Source: Cellulosimicrobium cellulans
Lineage (GTDB): Bacteria; Actinomycetota; Actinomycetes; Actinomycetales; Cellulomonadaceae
NCBI RefSeq assembly: GCF_006539945.1
Contig: NZ_BJNZ01000027.1
Span: 1-62,531, forward strand
Direction of reading: 5' to 3'
Length of the DNA: 62,531 nt
The notes beneath the pieces are model-generated. The model was not told where the DNA came from and did not search any database. It saw nothing but the letters and a program-made list of their open reading frames with translations. Position numbers and translations under genes: made by a program. Positions 8,142-15,883 of the stretch are shown here, in pieces (positions within the stretch are counted from its first letter, which is position 1; each line of letters begins with the position of its first letter).

Positions 8142-9590
8142 ATGACGGCAACGGACAAGGGCAGGTCGTATGACCTGGCAGTGATCGGGTCCGGTGGGGC
8201 GGCGTTCGCGGCCGCGATCCGCGCCACCACCCTGGGCAAGCGGGTGGTGATGATCGAGCGCGGCACCATCGGCGGTACCTGCGTGAACACCGGGTGTGTG
8301 CCCTCCAAAGCCCTGCTCGCGGCCGCCGAGGCCCGCCACGTCACACTCGACGCCGCCCGGTTCCCCGGTCTGCCACTCCCCGACGCCCCACCGGTCGACA
8401 TGCCCGCCATGGTCGCCGGCAAGGACAAGCTCGTCGGATCGCTGCGCAGCGAGAAGTACGCGGCCCTGGCCGCCGAGTACGGGTGGGCCCTCCACCCCGG
8501 CGAGGCCACCTTCGTCGGCACACCGACTGAGCCGGCACTCCGCGTGACCGGCCCGGACGGCACGGCGGAAACCGTCCGGGCCGCGCACCACCTCATCGCT
8601 ACCGGCTCCACGCCCTGGGCGCCGCCGGTCCCCGGCCTGCAGGAGGCCGGTTATCTGACCTCGACGACCGCGATGGAGCTGGACCACGTCCCGGAGTCGC
8701 TGCTGGTCATCGGCGGCGGCTACGTCGCCATGGAGCAGGCCCAGCTCTTCTCCCGCCTCGGTGCCCAGGTCACCATGCTCGTCCGCTCACGGCTGGCCTC
8801 CCACGAGGAACCCGAGGCCGCCACCGCCCTGGAAGAAATCCTCGCCGACGAAGGCATCGAGATCATCCGCGGCGCGGTGCCCACCGCGGTGCGCCGCGAC
8901 CCGGCCACCGGCGAGGTCACGGTCACCGCCACCACCGCCGACGGCTCACACGAGCTCCGCGCGGCCGAGCTCCTCGTTGCCACCGGCCGCCGCCCGGTCA
9001 CCGGCACGCTCGGCCTCGACACCATCGGCGTGCGCGCCGGCAAGCGCGGCGAGGTCATCATCGACAGCCACCTGCGCACCACGAACCCGCGGATCTGGGC
9101 CGCGGGTGACGTCACCGCCCACCCGCAGTTCGTGTACGTCGCCGCGGCCCACGGCGCCCTGGTCGCCGACAACGCCCTCACCGGAGCCGGCCGGGAGGTC
9201 GACTACCGCCACCTGCCCCGGGTCGTGTTCACCAGCCCCGCCCTGGCCTCCGTCGGAATGACCGACCAGCAGGCCCGCACTGCCGGGATCCGCTGCGACA
9301 GCCGCATCCTGCCCCTGGCGCACGTCCCGCGCGCCATCGTCAACCGTGACACCCGCGGGCTCATCAAGATCGTCACCGACGCCGACACCGGCCGCATCAT
9401 CGGCATCACCGCCCTCGCCCAGGACGCCGGTGACCTCGCCGCCGCCGGCGTCTACATCCTCGAGGCCGGCATGACCACCGACCAGGTCGCCAACCTCTGG
9501 AGCCCCTACCTGACCATGGCCGAAGGCCTCAAACTCACCGCCCAAACCTTCACCACCGACATCACCAAACTCTCCTGCTGCGCAGCATGA
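8142..9590 (+). CDS. merA: Mercuric reductase
   Basis: 482 residues. A flavoprotein disulfide reductase that uses NADPH to reduce Hg(II) to volatile Hg(0) in the cytosol. FAD motif GSGGAAFAAA lies near residues 16-25, the redox pair C47/C52 in GGTCVNTGCVPSK, an NAD(P) motif IGGGYVAMEQ mid-protein, and a C-terminal Cys-Cys pair (KLSCCAA) that delivers Hg(II). The N-terminal NmerA (HMA) domain of many MerA proteins is absent. ATG 8142 has AGGGAGGA at 8131-8138. No merT/merP transporter and no merB lie next to it, so uptake must be passive or encoded elsewhere. Confidence 0.95.
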   Translation: MTATDKGRSYDLAVIGSGGAAFAAAIRATTLGKRVVMIERGTIGGTCVNTGCVPSKALLAAAEARHVTLDAARFPGLPLPDAPPVDMPAMVAGKDKLVGSLRSEKYAALAAEYGWALHPGEATFVGTPTEPALRVTGPDGTAETVRAAHHLIATGSTPWAPPVPGLQEAGYLTSTTAMELDHVPESLLVIGGGYVAMEQAQLFSRLGAQVTMLVRSRLASHEEPEAATALEEILADEGIEIIRGAVPTAVRRDPATGEVTVTATTADGSHELRAAELLVATGRRPVTGTLGLDTIGVRAGKRGEVIIDSHLRTTNPRIWAAGDVTAHPQFVYVAAAHGALVADNALTGAGREVDYRHLPRVVFTSPALASVGMTDQQARTAGIRCDSRILPLAHVPRAIVNRDTRGLIKIVTDADTGRIIGITALAQDAGDLAAAGVYILEAGMTTDQVANLWSPYLTMAEGLKLTAQTFTTDITKLSCCAA

Positions 9591-9656
9591 ACCCGCACAG
9601 GGATCCCTATACCGGAGCGTCGAGCCTGGCGACCTCTCTCGTTCGCTTTGGCTCCG

Positions 9657-10253
9657 TCAGAGACCGAACGCTCCTCCGCTGACGAGGATGACGATGCCGA
9701 GGCCGATCAGGACGATGGGGAACAGGATGTGTTCCCAGCGCTCGAGGACTTCAGCGATCGGCGGCCGGGTGGCAACGAACTTGGCGACTACGACCAGGAC
9801 CGCGACGAGCGCGAGGAAGACGAGGCAGTAGGCGACCACTGCGATGGGTTCCACGCTGAGGAAGACGGGGACATAGACGCCGATGTTGTCTCCGCCGTTG
9901 GCGAAGGTGACTCCTGCGACGGTCCACGCGCTGACCTTCGTGCCCGTGACCTTGGCGTCATCGTCGTCATCGTCTCCGCGCCAGGCTTGCCATGCAGCCC
10001 AGAGACCGAGGGCCAGGGGGATGAGCCCGAAGTACGGGATAGCTGCTGAGGGCAGGAATGCTCCGGCTCCGATAGTCACCAGCACAGCGGCACCGAGGAT
10101 GCAGGCGAACCCCACGTACTGGCCGACCAAGATGCGGGTGGTCGTCCCGCGTTGGCCCGCGCCGCGGGCGAAGAACAAGGAGAGCACGATGATGTCGTCG
10201 ATGTTGGTCGCGATGAACAGGCCGATTGCCTGCAGGACCGCAGCCAGGATCAC
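9657..10253 (-). CDS. cadD: CadD-family cadmium resistance transporter
   Basis: 198 residues from GTG at 10253, whose GTGA overlaps the stop of the regulator gene. Five or six hydrophobic segments are visible. The motif ATNIDDIIVLSLFF near the N-terminus and FANGGDNIGVYVPVF in the second half are typical of CadD-type Cd(II) transporters of the LysE superfamily. A run of six Asp residues in the central loop may bind metal. It is translated with the CmtR-like repressor directly upstream. Confidence 0.85.
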   Translation of the reverse strand: MILAAVLQAIGLFIATNIDDIIVLSLFFARGAGQRGTTTRILVGQYVGFACILGAAVLVTIGAGAFLPSAAIPYFGLIPLALGLWAAWQAWRGDDDDDDAKVTGTKVSAWTVAGVTFANGGDNIGVYVPVFLSVEPIAVVAYCLVFLALVAVLVVVAKFVATRPPIAEVLERWEHILFPIVLIGLGIVILVSGGAFGL

Positions 10254-10609
10254 GCGCCCGCCTCTGCTGCGTCGCATCCGTGCACCGAGCAGGCAGGATC
10301 GATGCACGGGGCGTTCTCGTCAACCGCGAGGGTGACGTCAACCAGGGCGGTCAGCGCCTGCGTCAGGTGGGGATCGGCGATCTCGTAGCGCGTCTTGCGG
10401 CCCTCGGGTTCGGCAGCAACGATGCCGCAGTCGCGCAGGCACGCCAGATGATTGGACACGTTGGAGCGTGTGAGGTCCAGATCGCGGGCCAGCTCTGCCG
10501 GGTAGGCCGGCCGGTCGAGCAGCGTCAGGATGATCCGGGACCTGGTCGGGTCGGCCAGCGCGCGGCCCAACCGGTTCATCACGTCCAGGCGAGAAGCAAT
10601 GGTCAGCAT
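10250..10609 (-). CDS. cmtR: CmtR-type ArsR/SmtB cadmium/lead sensor
   Basis: 119 residues. Winged-helix repressor whose recognition helix (LTRSNVSNHLACLRDCG) carries C57 and C61, with a third cysteine at C102 (ENAPC). These are exactly the positions of the Cd/Pb ligands in Mycobacterium tuberculosis CmtR. A further Cys/His cluster (DPACSVHGC) follows. Metal binding should release it from DNA and induce the downstream cadD-type gene. A -10-like TATAGT (minus strand, 10618-10623) lies eight bases before the ATG, suggesting a leaderless or near-leaderless transcript. Confidence 0.9.
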   Translation of the reverse strand: MLTIASRLDVMNRLGRALADPTRSRIILTLLDRPAYPAELARDLDLTRSNVSNHLACLRDCGIVAAEPEGRKTRYEIADPHLTQALTALVDVTLAVDENAPCIDPACSVHGCDAAEAGA

Positions 10610-10612
10610 GCG

Positions 10613-10624
10613 CTGAACTATACA
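10613..10624 (-). promoter_or_regulatory. Probable cmtR-cadD promoter
   Basis: On the minus strand TATAGT lies 8 bp before the cmtR start. The surrounding partly symmetric bases could be the autoregulatory operator. Position fits repression by CmtR; no direct proof. Confidence 0.5.
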
Positions 10625-10781
10625 GCGAGGACTGAAGTGGTTTTACGCAGCCCGGAGTCGCTAAGCGTGCGAACGAGGCTGTGTCAGTTGGGGATCGACC
10701 CACGGGACGATTCGCCCGATCATCAGGGAACTCACGAAGCGGCGACAGAACCCCGCCACATAACGGCCAAGGCCACAAATA

Positions 10782-10840
10782 TGTCGCAGAACTAGTGTCC
10801 GAAAACCCCCGGTGTCGCAGAACGCGACCCCGGGGTTTTC
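10782..10840 (+). promoter_or_regulatory. Candidate res/recombination site of the serine recombinase
   Basis: Direct repeats TGTCGCAGAAC at 10782-10792 and 10813-10823 are 31 bp apart, about three helical turns. An inverted repeat GAAAACCCC (10801-10809) / GGGGTTTTC (10832-10840) brackets the second copy. The array lies directly before the recombinase start, where resolvases of the Tn3 type bind and act. Confidence 0.55.
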
Positions 10841-10854
10841 GCTACGGTCACCGC

Positions 10855-11424
10855 ATGACGCACACCTACGGGTACGCCCGGGTCTCCACGACGGCGCAGA
10901 ACCTCGACGCCCAGATCGACGCGCTTACCGGCGCCGGCGGCGTCGACGAGCGCGACGTCGTCGTGGAGAAGGCCTCAGGGCGCCGCGAGGACCGGCCCGA
11001 GCTCGGCCGGCTCCTCGCCGGGCTGCGGGAGGGGGACACGCTCGTCGTGACCAAGCTCGACCGGCTTGGCCGGTCCGCCGCGCACGTCGCGCGTCTGGTG
11101 CGCGACCTCGACGAGCGCGGCGTCACGCTCCGGTCGCTCACGGAGACGATCGACACCTCGAGCGCGACCGGGCGGCTCATGGTGCATGTCCTCGCCGCCG
11201 TCGCGCAGATGGAGGCCGACCTCGCCCGCGAACGCACCCTCGACGGCCTGGCGGCCGCCCGCGCCCGCGGCCGTGTCGGCGGCCGCCCGAGCGTCATGAC
11301 ACCCGACCGTGTAGCGGCCGCGCGTGTCGCGCTAGCCGGCGGGCAGTCCCGAGCCGCCGTCGCGCGCGCGCTCGGCGTCTCGCGCGACACGCTCTACCGG
11401 CACATGGACGCGATCGGGACATAG
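10855..11424 (+). CDS. Serine recombinase (resolvase/invertase family)
   Basis: 189 residues. The N-terminal catalytic domain starts YGYARVSTTAQNLDAQIDAL, with the nucleophile serine in ARVST. The conserved LVVTKLDRLGRS and the E helix follow, and a C-terminal helix-turn-helix (SRAAVARALGVSRDTLYRHM) is present. Length is typical of small resolvases rather than large integrases. No transposase is adjacent, so it may be a plasmid multimer resolution enzyme or a transposon remnant. ATG 10855 follows the repeat array at 10782-10840. Confidence 0.9.
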   Translation: MTHTYGYARVSTTAQNLDAQIDALTGAGGVDERDVVVEKASGRREDRPELGRLLAGLREGDTLVVTKLDRLGRSAAHVARLVRDLDERGVTLRSLTETIDTSSATGRLMVHVLAAVAQMEADLARERTLDGLAAARARGRVGGRPSVMTPDRVAAARVALAGGQSRAAVARALGVSRDTLYRHMDAIGT

Positions 11425-11527
11425 GCTGGCTCGGCCAGAAGGGGCGCTCTCCCTCACCAGCACGGCGGTGCGGCGTCGGACGGGGCGCCGGAGAAGTCTG
11501 CATAGTCGCGCCCCGGAGGTGCTCAGG

Positions 11528-12364
11528 TTGAGTAAGTTGCACGTCTTCATCGGGTCGTCGTCCGAGGCGCTCACTGTTGCCCGACACTTCCAGGTCGTTC
11601 TGGACCGCGAGCACGAGGCAAACATCGAGTCCACGGTGTGGGACCAGGGGACCTTCGGTGCCTCTCAGACGACCTTGCAGTCGCTCGTCGAAGAGGCGAA
11701 CAAGTCCGACTTTGCCGTCCTGGTGTTGTCGGCAGACGACATGGTCGAGTCTCGGCACGTCGTCGGTAAGGCACCGCGAGACAACGTCGTCTTTGAGCTG
11801 GGCCTCTTCATGGGAGTGATCGGGACCGAACGGGTCTTCATCCTGCCCCCCAAGGAGGGGGTCAAGCTGCCGTCGGACCTCGGTGGATTCACGCTGCTCT
11901 CGCCGTACGCGGTGCGCGAGGACAGCAACGTCAGAGCCTCCCTGACCGGCGGGCTACTCGACGCCGTGGAGCAGATCAAGAAGCTTGGGCCACGCCAAGC
12001 TACCGAGGCCACGCCTCCGGCGACGACGCAGCGAGTGGCTGGCCAGAGCGCCAGGCAGCGGAAGTCGGCGGAGAAGGCTGCGCGCGGCGGTGCCGGCAGC
12101 TCACTCACGTTCGCAAACCCCGCCGGTGATGCGAAGCGTCTCGAAGATGAGATCGACTACATCTGCCGCGCGGCGGAAGCACAGGGGTGGCAGGTCAAGA
12201 CCAGGACCCGTGAGGTACTTCGCCTGGTGGACCGCCACAAGCGGAAGCACACCTTCTCCATTCCGGACAGCACGAGGGCCGCCAGGCGTGGACTGCGCCC
12301 GTTCGCCCGGACCTTGCGCGCGCACGGCCTGCGGGTGAGCGGTCGTGTGCGGAAGGACGTGTGA
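11528..12364 (+). CDS. TIR-like (Cap12/PycTIR type) protein with extra C-terminal domain
   Basis: 278 residues from TTG 11528, with GGAGGT at 11515-11520. The N-terminal part (VFIGSSSEA..., then APRDNVVFELGLFMG) matches the bacterial TIR-like domain of the PF10137 type. Glu90 in the FELGLF segment is the likely NADase residue. In known systems such domains cleave NAD+ after a cyclic-nucleotide or other infection signal. After a linker of about 40 residues, residues 197-278 form a compact basic domain (EIDYICRAAEAQGW...TFSIPDSTRAARRGLRPFARTLRAHGL) that vaguely recalls HicA-like folds. No cyclase gene is adjacent, so the trigger is unknown. Confidence 0.75.
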   Translation: MSKLHVFIGSSSEALTVARHFQVVLDREHEANIESTVWDQGTFGASQTTLQSLVEEANKSDFAVLVLSADDMVESRHVVGKAPRDNVVFELGLFMGVIGTERVFILPPKEGVKLPSDLGGFTLLSPYAVREDSNVRASLTGGLLDAVEQIKKLGPRQATEATPPATTQRVAGQSARQRKSAEKAARGGAGSSLTFANPAGDAKRLEDEIDYICRAAEAQGWQVKTRTREVLRLVDRHKRKHTFSIPDSTRAARRGLRPFARTLRAHGLRVSGRVRKDV

Positions 12365-12387
12365 TCACAAGGGCGGGCCGGCCCTGA

Positions 12388-12427
12388 CTCTCCCGCAGGC
12401 CCGTTGCGGGTTGCTCCTGCGGGAGAG
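12388..12427 (+). terminator. Hairpin after the TIR gene
   Basis: 12-bp perfect stem (12388-12399 with 12416-12427; CTCTCCCGCAGG/CCTGCGGGAGAG), 23 bases after the stop codon. Confidence 0.7.
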
Positions 12428-12516
12428 CGACGACTCCAACTCAGCTACAACCCTGCTGAGAGCCCCCACCCACCTAGGAGTGGGGATGCCGCGTCGGGGG
12501 TACCCGGCGCACTTCG

Positions 12517-12918
12517 GTGCACGAGCTGAGGTTCAGGCACCTGGCCGTCCCTCTCGGTGACCATCGCGGCCAACACCCGTACATCGCCGATTACCGGTGC
12601 GACGAGGGTATCCGATACCCGGTGTGCGCCACGGCGACGTACGCGCGGGTCCTCGGCTACGGTCGCATCGTGCCGTACCCGTCGCGTCCCGTGCTCGAGG
12701 TGCTGCCGCAGTTCCGCGGCGACCTCAAGAACGGGTACAACCTGTTCCAGCGGGACAGGTTCGACCGGTTCGTGGCCGAGCAGTACGCGGCCGGCCGGTC
12801 GCTGCGCGAGGTGGGGGAGCTGACGGGGCGCACGCAGACTGCGGTGCGGCGGAGCCTCGATCGCACGGGCACGCCGCGCCGCGGCCGTGGCGCCCAGCAG
12901 GTCGGAACGTCGTCATGA
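12517..12918 (+). CDS. Small helix-turn-helix protein
   Basis: 133 residues from a GTG; the start is uncertain because no good ribosome site is visible. The C-terminal half (FDRFVAEQYAAGRSLREVGELTGRTQTAVRRSLDRTG) reads as a resolvase-like or RNA-polymerase-sigma-like helix-turn-helix. The last codons overlap the ATG of the next gene (ATGA at 12915-12918). Probably a DNA-binding protein of phage or integrative-element origin; role unknown. Confidence 0.6.
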   Translation: MHELRFRHLAVPLGDHRGQHPYIADYRCDEGIRYPVCATATYARVLGYGRIVPYPSRPVLEVLPQFRGDLKNGYNLFQRDRFDRFVAEQYAAGRSLREVGELTGRTQTAVRRSLDRTGTPRRGRGAQQVGTSS

Positions 12919-13325
12919 AGTCGCTATGGACACCGACGGAGCTCGCGACCGAGGTCGGGGTCTCGCGAGCCGCGGTGTACGCGTGGCTGCGTGTGACGTT
13001 CCCGCGCCCGGTCGACCGCCGGTGGCTGCTCGACGAGGACATGGCCGCGCGCGTGCGCGAACGGTTCGCCGCGACGGCGCCGATCCGGGAGCACCTGCCG
13101 GGGCCGTGCTCGGTCGACGGGTGTGACCGGCCCGCGCACGGGAGGAGGCTGTGCAAGATGCACTATGACCGGTGGTACCGCACCGGGAGCACGGTCGGCA
13201 TCGGTGGCGGCGCGCACCAGCGGGCCAAGACGCACTGCCCGCGCGGGCACGAGTACACGCCGGAGAACACGGTCGTTTACCCGTCGGACGGCCGCCGACG
13301 TTGCCGTGCCTGCCGCGCGAGGTAG
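12915..13325 (+). CDS. HTH plus zinc-finger phage-type protein
   Basis: 136 residues. An excisionase-like helix-turn-helix (LWTPTELATEVGVSRAAVYAWLR) is followed by two Cys/His clusters: CSVDGCDRPAHGRRLCKMHYDRWYR and CPRGHEYTPENT...RRCRACR. These zinc-ribbon patterns are common in actinophage HNH-like proteins, but no full HNH nuclease triad follows. ATG overlaps the previous stop. Likely DNA-binding; function not known. Confidence 0.7.
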   Translation: MKSLWTPTELATEVGVSRAAVYAWLRVTFPRPVDRRWLLDEDMAARVRERFAATAPIREHLPGPCSVDGCDRPAHGRRLCKMHYDRWYRTGSTVGIGGGAHQRAKTHCPRGHEYTPENTVVYPSDGRRRCRACRAR

Positions 13326-13349
13326 TTGGATCCCGGAGGGCGTTCTACG

Positions 13350-14318
13350 TCAGTTGAATGCACCGTTTACGGCCAGTTCAGTGAGTGCTTGAGAGGCGCC
13401 GCCGATCGCCGCGGATACGGAGGGAACGCCGATGCGGTCGGCAAGCCTGCGGAGCCGCCCGACCTTCTTGACGACGTCGCCCGTGTCGGGCGAGCCCTGC
13501 TCGATAGCGCCCCGAAGTTCCGCGACTGCGTCCATCAGTTCGGAGCGCTGGCCTGCCTCTACCTCGCCGGCCATCTGCTGGACCCGATCCAGGAGCTTCA
13601 TGGCGTCCTCGACGGTAAGACCTTCCGTGCTGGCCTTCGCCTTAGCTCCGATCGCGAGCGGTCCGTCCGCCTGATGGATCGTCGTGTTGTACACGTCGCC
13701 GCCCTGACCGAGCCGGTGCTGGACGGCGGCGTCGACCTGCTCCTTGCGGGGCAGCGCGGTCAGCGGCGTGTCGGCAGTGAGGTCAGCGACGAGGTCGACG
13801 AGCTGAGTCCGGATCTGCCCGAGGATTCCCGTCAAAGCGGAACCACTCGTCACGTACGACAGGCTCACGATGCTCTGGAACTCGCCGAGCGACCTGTCCC
13901 AGACAGCCTGCGCGTACGCCAGTCTTGGATTGGTGAACGACACCTGTTCGCGGGCCGCTAGTTGCTCCAACTCTTCGATGGGCTGCTTCAACGCGAGCGA
14001 GTCGTGTACGTAGTCCCAGCACTCCGACGGCATGTGGATGCGGTCGACGATCTGTCCCCTCGTCAAGGCGTGCGCGTTCATGGAGTCCACCGAGAGAACC
14101 GTCCCGACCTTGCGGTACTCGGGGACCTCGTCATCCTCGCCGTATCCGTTGAGTTCCTTGCGCGCCCAATCTCGGAGTGCGGTCGATCCGGTCTCCGCGC
14201 CGAGCAGCAGGCACTTGCGGAGCAGCCCGGCGAGCGGCTCGGACTCATCGAGCAAGCGTTCACGCAGCGAGCGGAGGAGGGTTTCGGTCACGATCGCAGA
14301 GTAGATCGTCGTGCCCAC
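13350..14318 (-). CDS. AbiTii domain protein (abortive-infection-like)
   Basis: 322 residues from GTG 14318. The N-terminal 100 residues (SLRERLLDESEPLAGLLRKC...ALRDWARKELNGY...VPEYRKV) match the AbiTii domain, named from abortive phage-resistance proteins. The C-terminal half is mostly helical and unassigned; a segment near residues 210-225 (VYNTTIHQADGPLAIGAKA) may be a short beta-hairpin. It converges with the zinc-finger gene and stands alone. With the TIR gene nearby it suggests a small defence patch behind the recombinase (inference). Confidence 0.7.
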   Translation of the reverse strand: MGTTIYSAIVTETLLRSLRERLLDESEPLAGLLRKCLLLGAETGSTALRDWARKELNGYGEDDEVPEYRKVGTVLSVDSMNAHALTRGQIVDRIHMPSECWDYVHDSLALKQPIEELEQLAAREQVSFTNPRLAYAQAVWDRSLGEFQSIVSLSYVTSGSALTGILGQIRTQLVDLVADLTADTPLTALPRKEQVDAAVQHRLGQGGDVYNTTIHQADGPLAIGAKAKASTEGLTVEDAMKLLDRVQQMAGEVEAGQRSELMDAVAELRGAIEQGSPDTGDVVKKVGRLRRLADRIGVPSVSAAIGGASQALTELAVNGAFN

Positions 14319-14440
14319 TCAATCGGACCCGTCGACTGAACAGGCGGCGCGCGCCTGCGGGTGAAATACACCGTCCGCCAACTGGTGTGGGTAGCTGACT
14401 GCCATGCTCTAGTGACGGTCTGAGGACAGAGGAGGGCATC

Positions 14441-14812
14441 GTGGCGGCCCGCAAGAAGAAAACGTCGAAGGCCAAGGGCCTCACGCTGTTGTGCGGAACG
14501 TGCGTCGGTCGCGGCTGGCTTGAGAAGGAGCGGGTCAATCGCTGCGCGTCCTGCCGTGGGACGGGCCTACAGAAACCGCCTGCCTCCGCCGGAACAACGC
14601 CTCCCGGAGTTCCACGCGGCAACCCACCAGCGCGACCGCGACGGCAGACGAAGCAGCAGATCAGGGACAGTCAGTACCGTGCAGCACTCGGGCTCCCGGA
14701 CGACAGCCCTATACCAAGCTCCATAGGCAATACGGAGGGACACGGAGGGCCGCAGAACGTCCGTCGTATCCGCAAGATCGGTGGCCCGGCCCCACGCCGA
14801 AAGGCGCGCTGA
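14441..14812 (+). CDS. Small DnaJ-like zinc-ribbon protein
   Basis: 123 residues from GTG 14441 with AGGAGG at 14429-14434. A Lys-rich N-terminus precedes two CxxCxGxG-type elements (CGTCVGRG and CASCRGTG), the pattern of DnaJ-type zinc fingers. The rest is basic and Pro-rich. Cytosolic; no partner gene is obvious, and function is unknown. Confidence 0.65.
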   Translation: MAARKKKTSKAKGLTLLCGTCVGRGWLEKERVNRCASCRGTGLQKPPASAGTTPPGVPRGNPPARPRRQTKQQIRDSQYRAALGLPDDSPIPSSIGNTEGHGGPQNVRRIRKIGGPAPRRKAR

Positions 14813-14886
14813 GCCACGTCGACGATAGCCCGGCGCGGCCGCCGCCCCAGGCGGTCACTGTCCCGTGCAACGTGCCAGGCTGAACC

Positions 14887-15012
14887 ATGGCCGGCGCGAG
14901 GGCGATGCCGTACGACGTCGCCCTCGCGCGCGTCGTCGAGCAGATACCCACGCCGGGCGCGCTCGAGGTCGGGTGCCGCTACGAACCCAAGTGGGACGGC
15001 TACCTTCACTGA
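14887..15012 (+). pseudogene. Remnant of an ATP-dependent DNA ligase gene (N-terminus only)
   Basis: A 41-codon frame from ATG 14887 to TGA 15010-15012 ends in YEPKWDGYLH. The segment EPKWDGY is motif I of ATP-dependent DNA ligases, with the adenylated Lys in KWDG. After this the frame stops instead of continuing into the ligase core of several hundred residues. It appears to be a deletion remnant, since only the N-terminal 40 residues remain. Confidence 0.6.
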
Positions 15013-15123
15013 ACATGGCGTGTCCGGCGGTCGTGCGGCGTTGGAGCGAGGGAGGGTGGACCGTAGGAGCGGGGCGAGCGCGTCTCGGTTGTTCGCCTGA
15101 TCGACGGTGACCGGGGGTAGCAG

Positions 15124-15426
15124 ATGCGGATGTCCGAGGAAGCTCGGGCGCTGGTCGTGGTCGGTACCGAAATCACTCGGTTCCGAGGTGCTCCGCAGGT
15201 GACGACGCTCGATATCGCGCTCGCGTTCGCGCTGGTTCAGGCCCGGCCGCACGGTGAACTCTTCGCTGACGCGCGTTCGAGTCCTTCGCCGCAGATGCTC
15301 GAGTTTGCCCCGGTGCTCGCCGAGCTTCTCTCCGGCACTGACGAGGTGGGTGTGGAGGATCTTCGACGCGTCAGCGAGCCGGCGCGGGAGGCGGTACGCC
15401 GCGCGGTCGACGTCGAGGACACCTGA
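15124..15426 (+). CDS. Small hypothetical protein
   Basis: 100 residues from ATG 15124 (ATG 15130 is also possible). Acidic and helical, with no recognised family. Codon use is like its neighbours and a GGGGGT lies just upstream, so it may be real. It converges with csoR, and the sequence break near the ligase remnant lies just upstream. Confidence 0.45.
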   Translation: MRMSEEARALVVVGTEITRFRGAPQVTTLDIALAFALVQARPHGELFADARSSPSPQMLEFAPVLAELLSGTDEVGVEDLRRVSEPAREAVRRAVDVEDT

Positions 15427-15473
15427 GCGCTGCCCGAGCGGTTCTGGTGATGCGCATCGGCCGTGGGTGGTCG

Positions 15474-15794
15474 CTAGGAGCGGACGAGGCGGGCGATGGC
15501 GTCGGAGGCTTCCTTGATCTTGATGTCTGCGTCGGCGCCGTCGGTCTTGGCGGCGTCGACGACGCAGTGCTTGAGGTGGTCGTCCAGCAGTCCGAGCGCG
15601 ACCCCTTGCAGGGCGCTGGTCAGGGCGCTGACCTGGGTGAGGATGTCGATGCAGTACTGCTCCTCGTCGACCATGCGGTGCAGGCCGCGCACTTGTCCTT
15701 CGATGCGCTTGAGGCGTGCGAGGTAGCGGGCCTTGTCGGTGATGTACCCGTGGGGTGCGTCCTGTGGCGTTGCGAGCTCGGGGGTGTCCGTCAT
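15474..15794 (-). CDS. csoR: CsoR-type copper-sensing repressor
   Basis: 106 residues from ATG 15794. All-helical CsoR/RcnR family (DUF156). The Cu(I) ligands are seen as C48, H73 and C77, with the spacing of the C-H-C set in mycobacterial CsoR. Apo-protein should bind GC-rich TACCCC...GGGGTA operators, three of which occur on this plasmid (19818, 19851 and 25084), and leave them on binding Cu(I). It is the last gene of the minus-strand copper set, so it is probably under its own control. Confidence 0.9.
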   Translation of the reverse strand: MTDTPELATPQDAPHGYITDKARYLARLKRIEGQVRGLHRMVDEEQYCIDILTQVSALTSALQGVALGLLDDHLKHCVVDAAKTDGADADIKIKEASDAIARLVRS

Positions 15795-15830
15795 GGTCGT
15801 CCTCTCGGTGATGGTGCGGTCGACCGCTGG

Positions 15831-15878
15831 TGCCCGGTGCCGCGCTGTGCACATCGTGCACGAGAACGGCACCGGGCA
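15831..15878 (-). terminator. Hairpin between the YHS gene and csoR
   Basis: 12-bp stem (TGCCCGGTGCCG, 15831-15842, with 15867-15878) whose loop holds a second repeat GTGCAC...GTGCAC. It could partly terminate the copA operon and set lower csoR levels, or stabilise the message. Confidence 0.6.
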
Positions 15879-15883
15879 GGGGT

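Noticed and set aside
15831-15878. Hairpin between the YHS gene and csoR as a metal riboswitch
   Set aside because: A simple stem with an inner short repeat; no conserved riboswitch blocks, so it is listed as a terminator-like hairpin.
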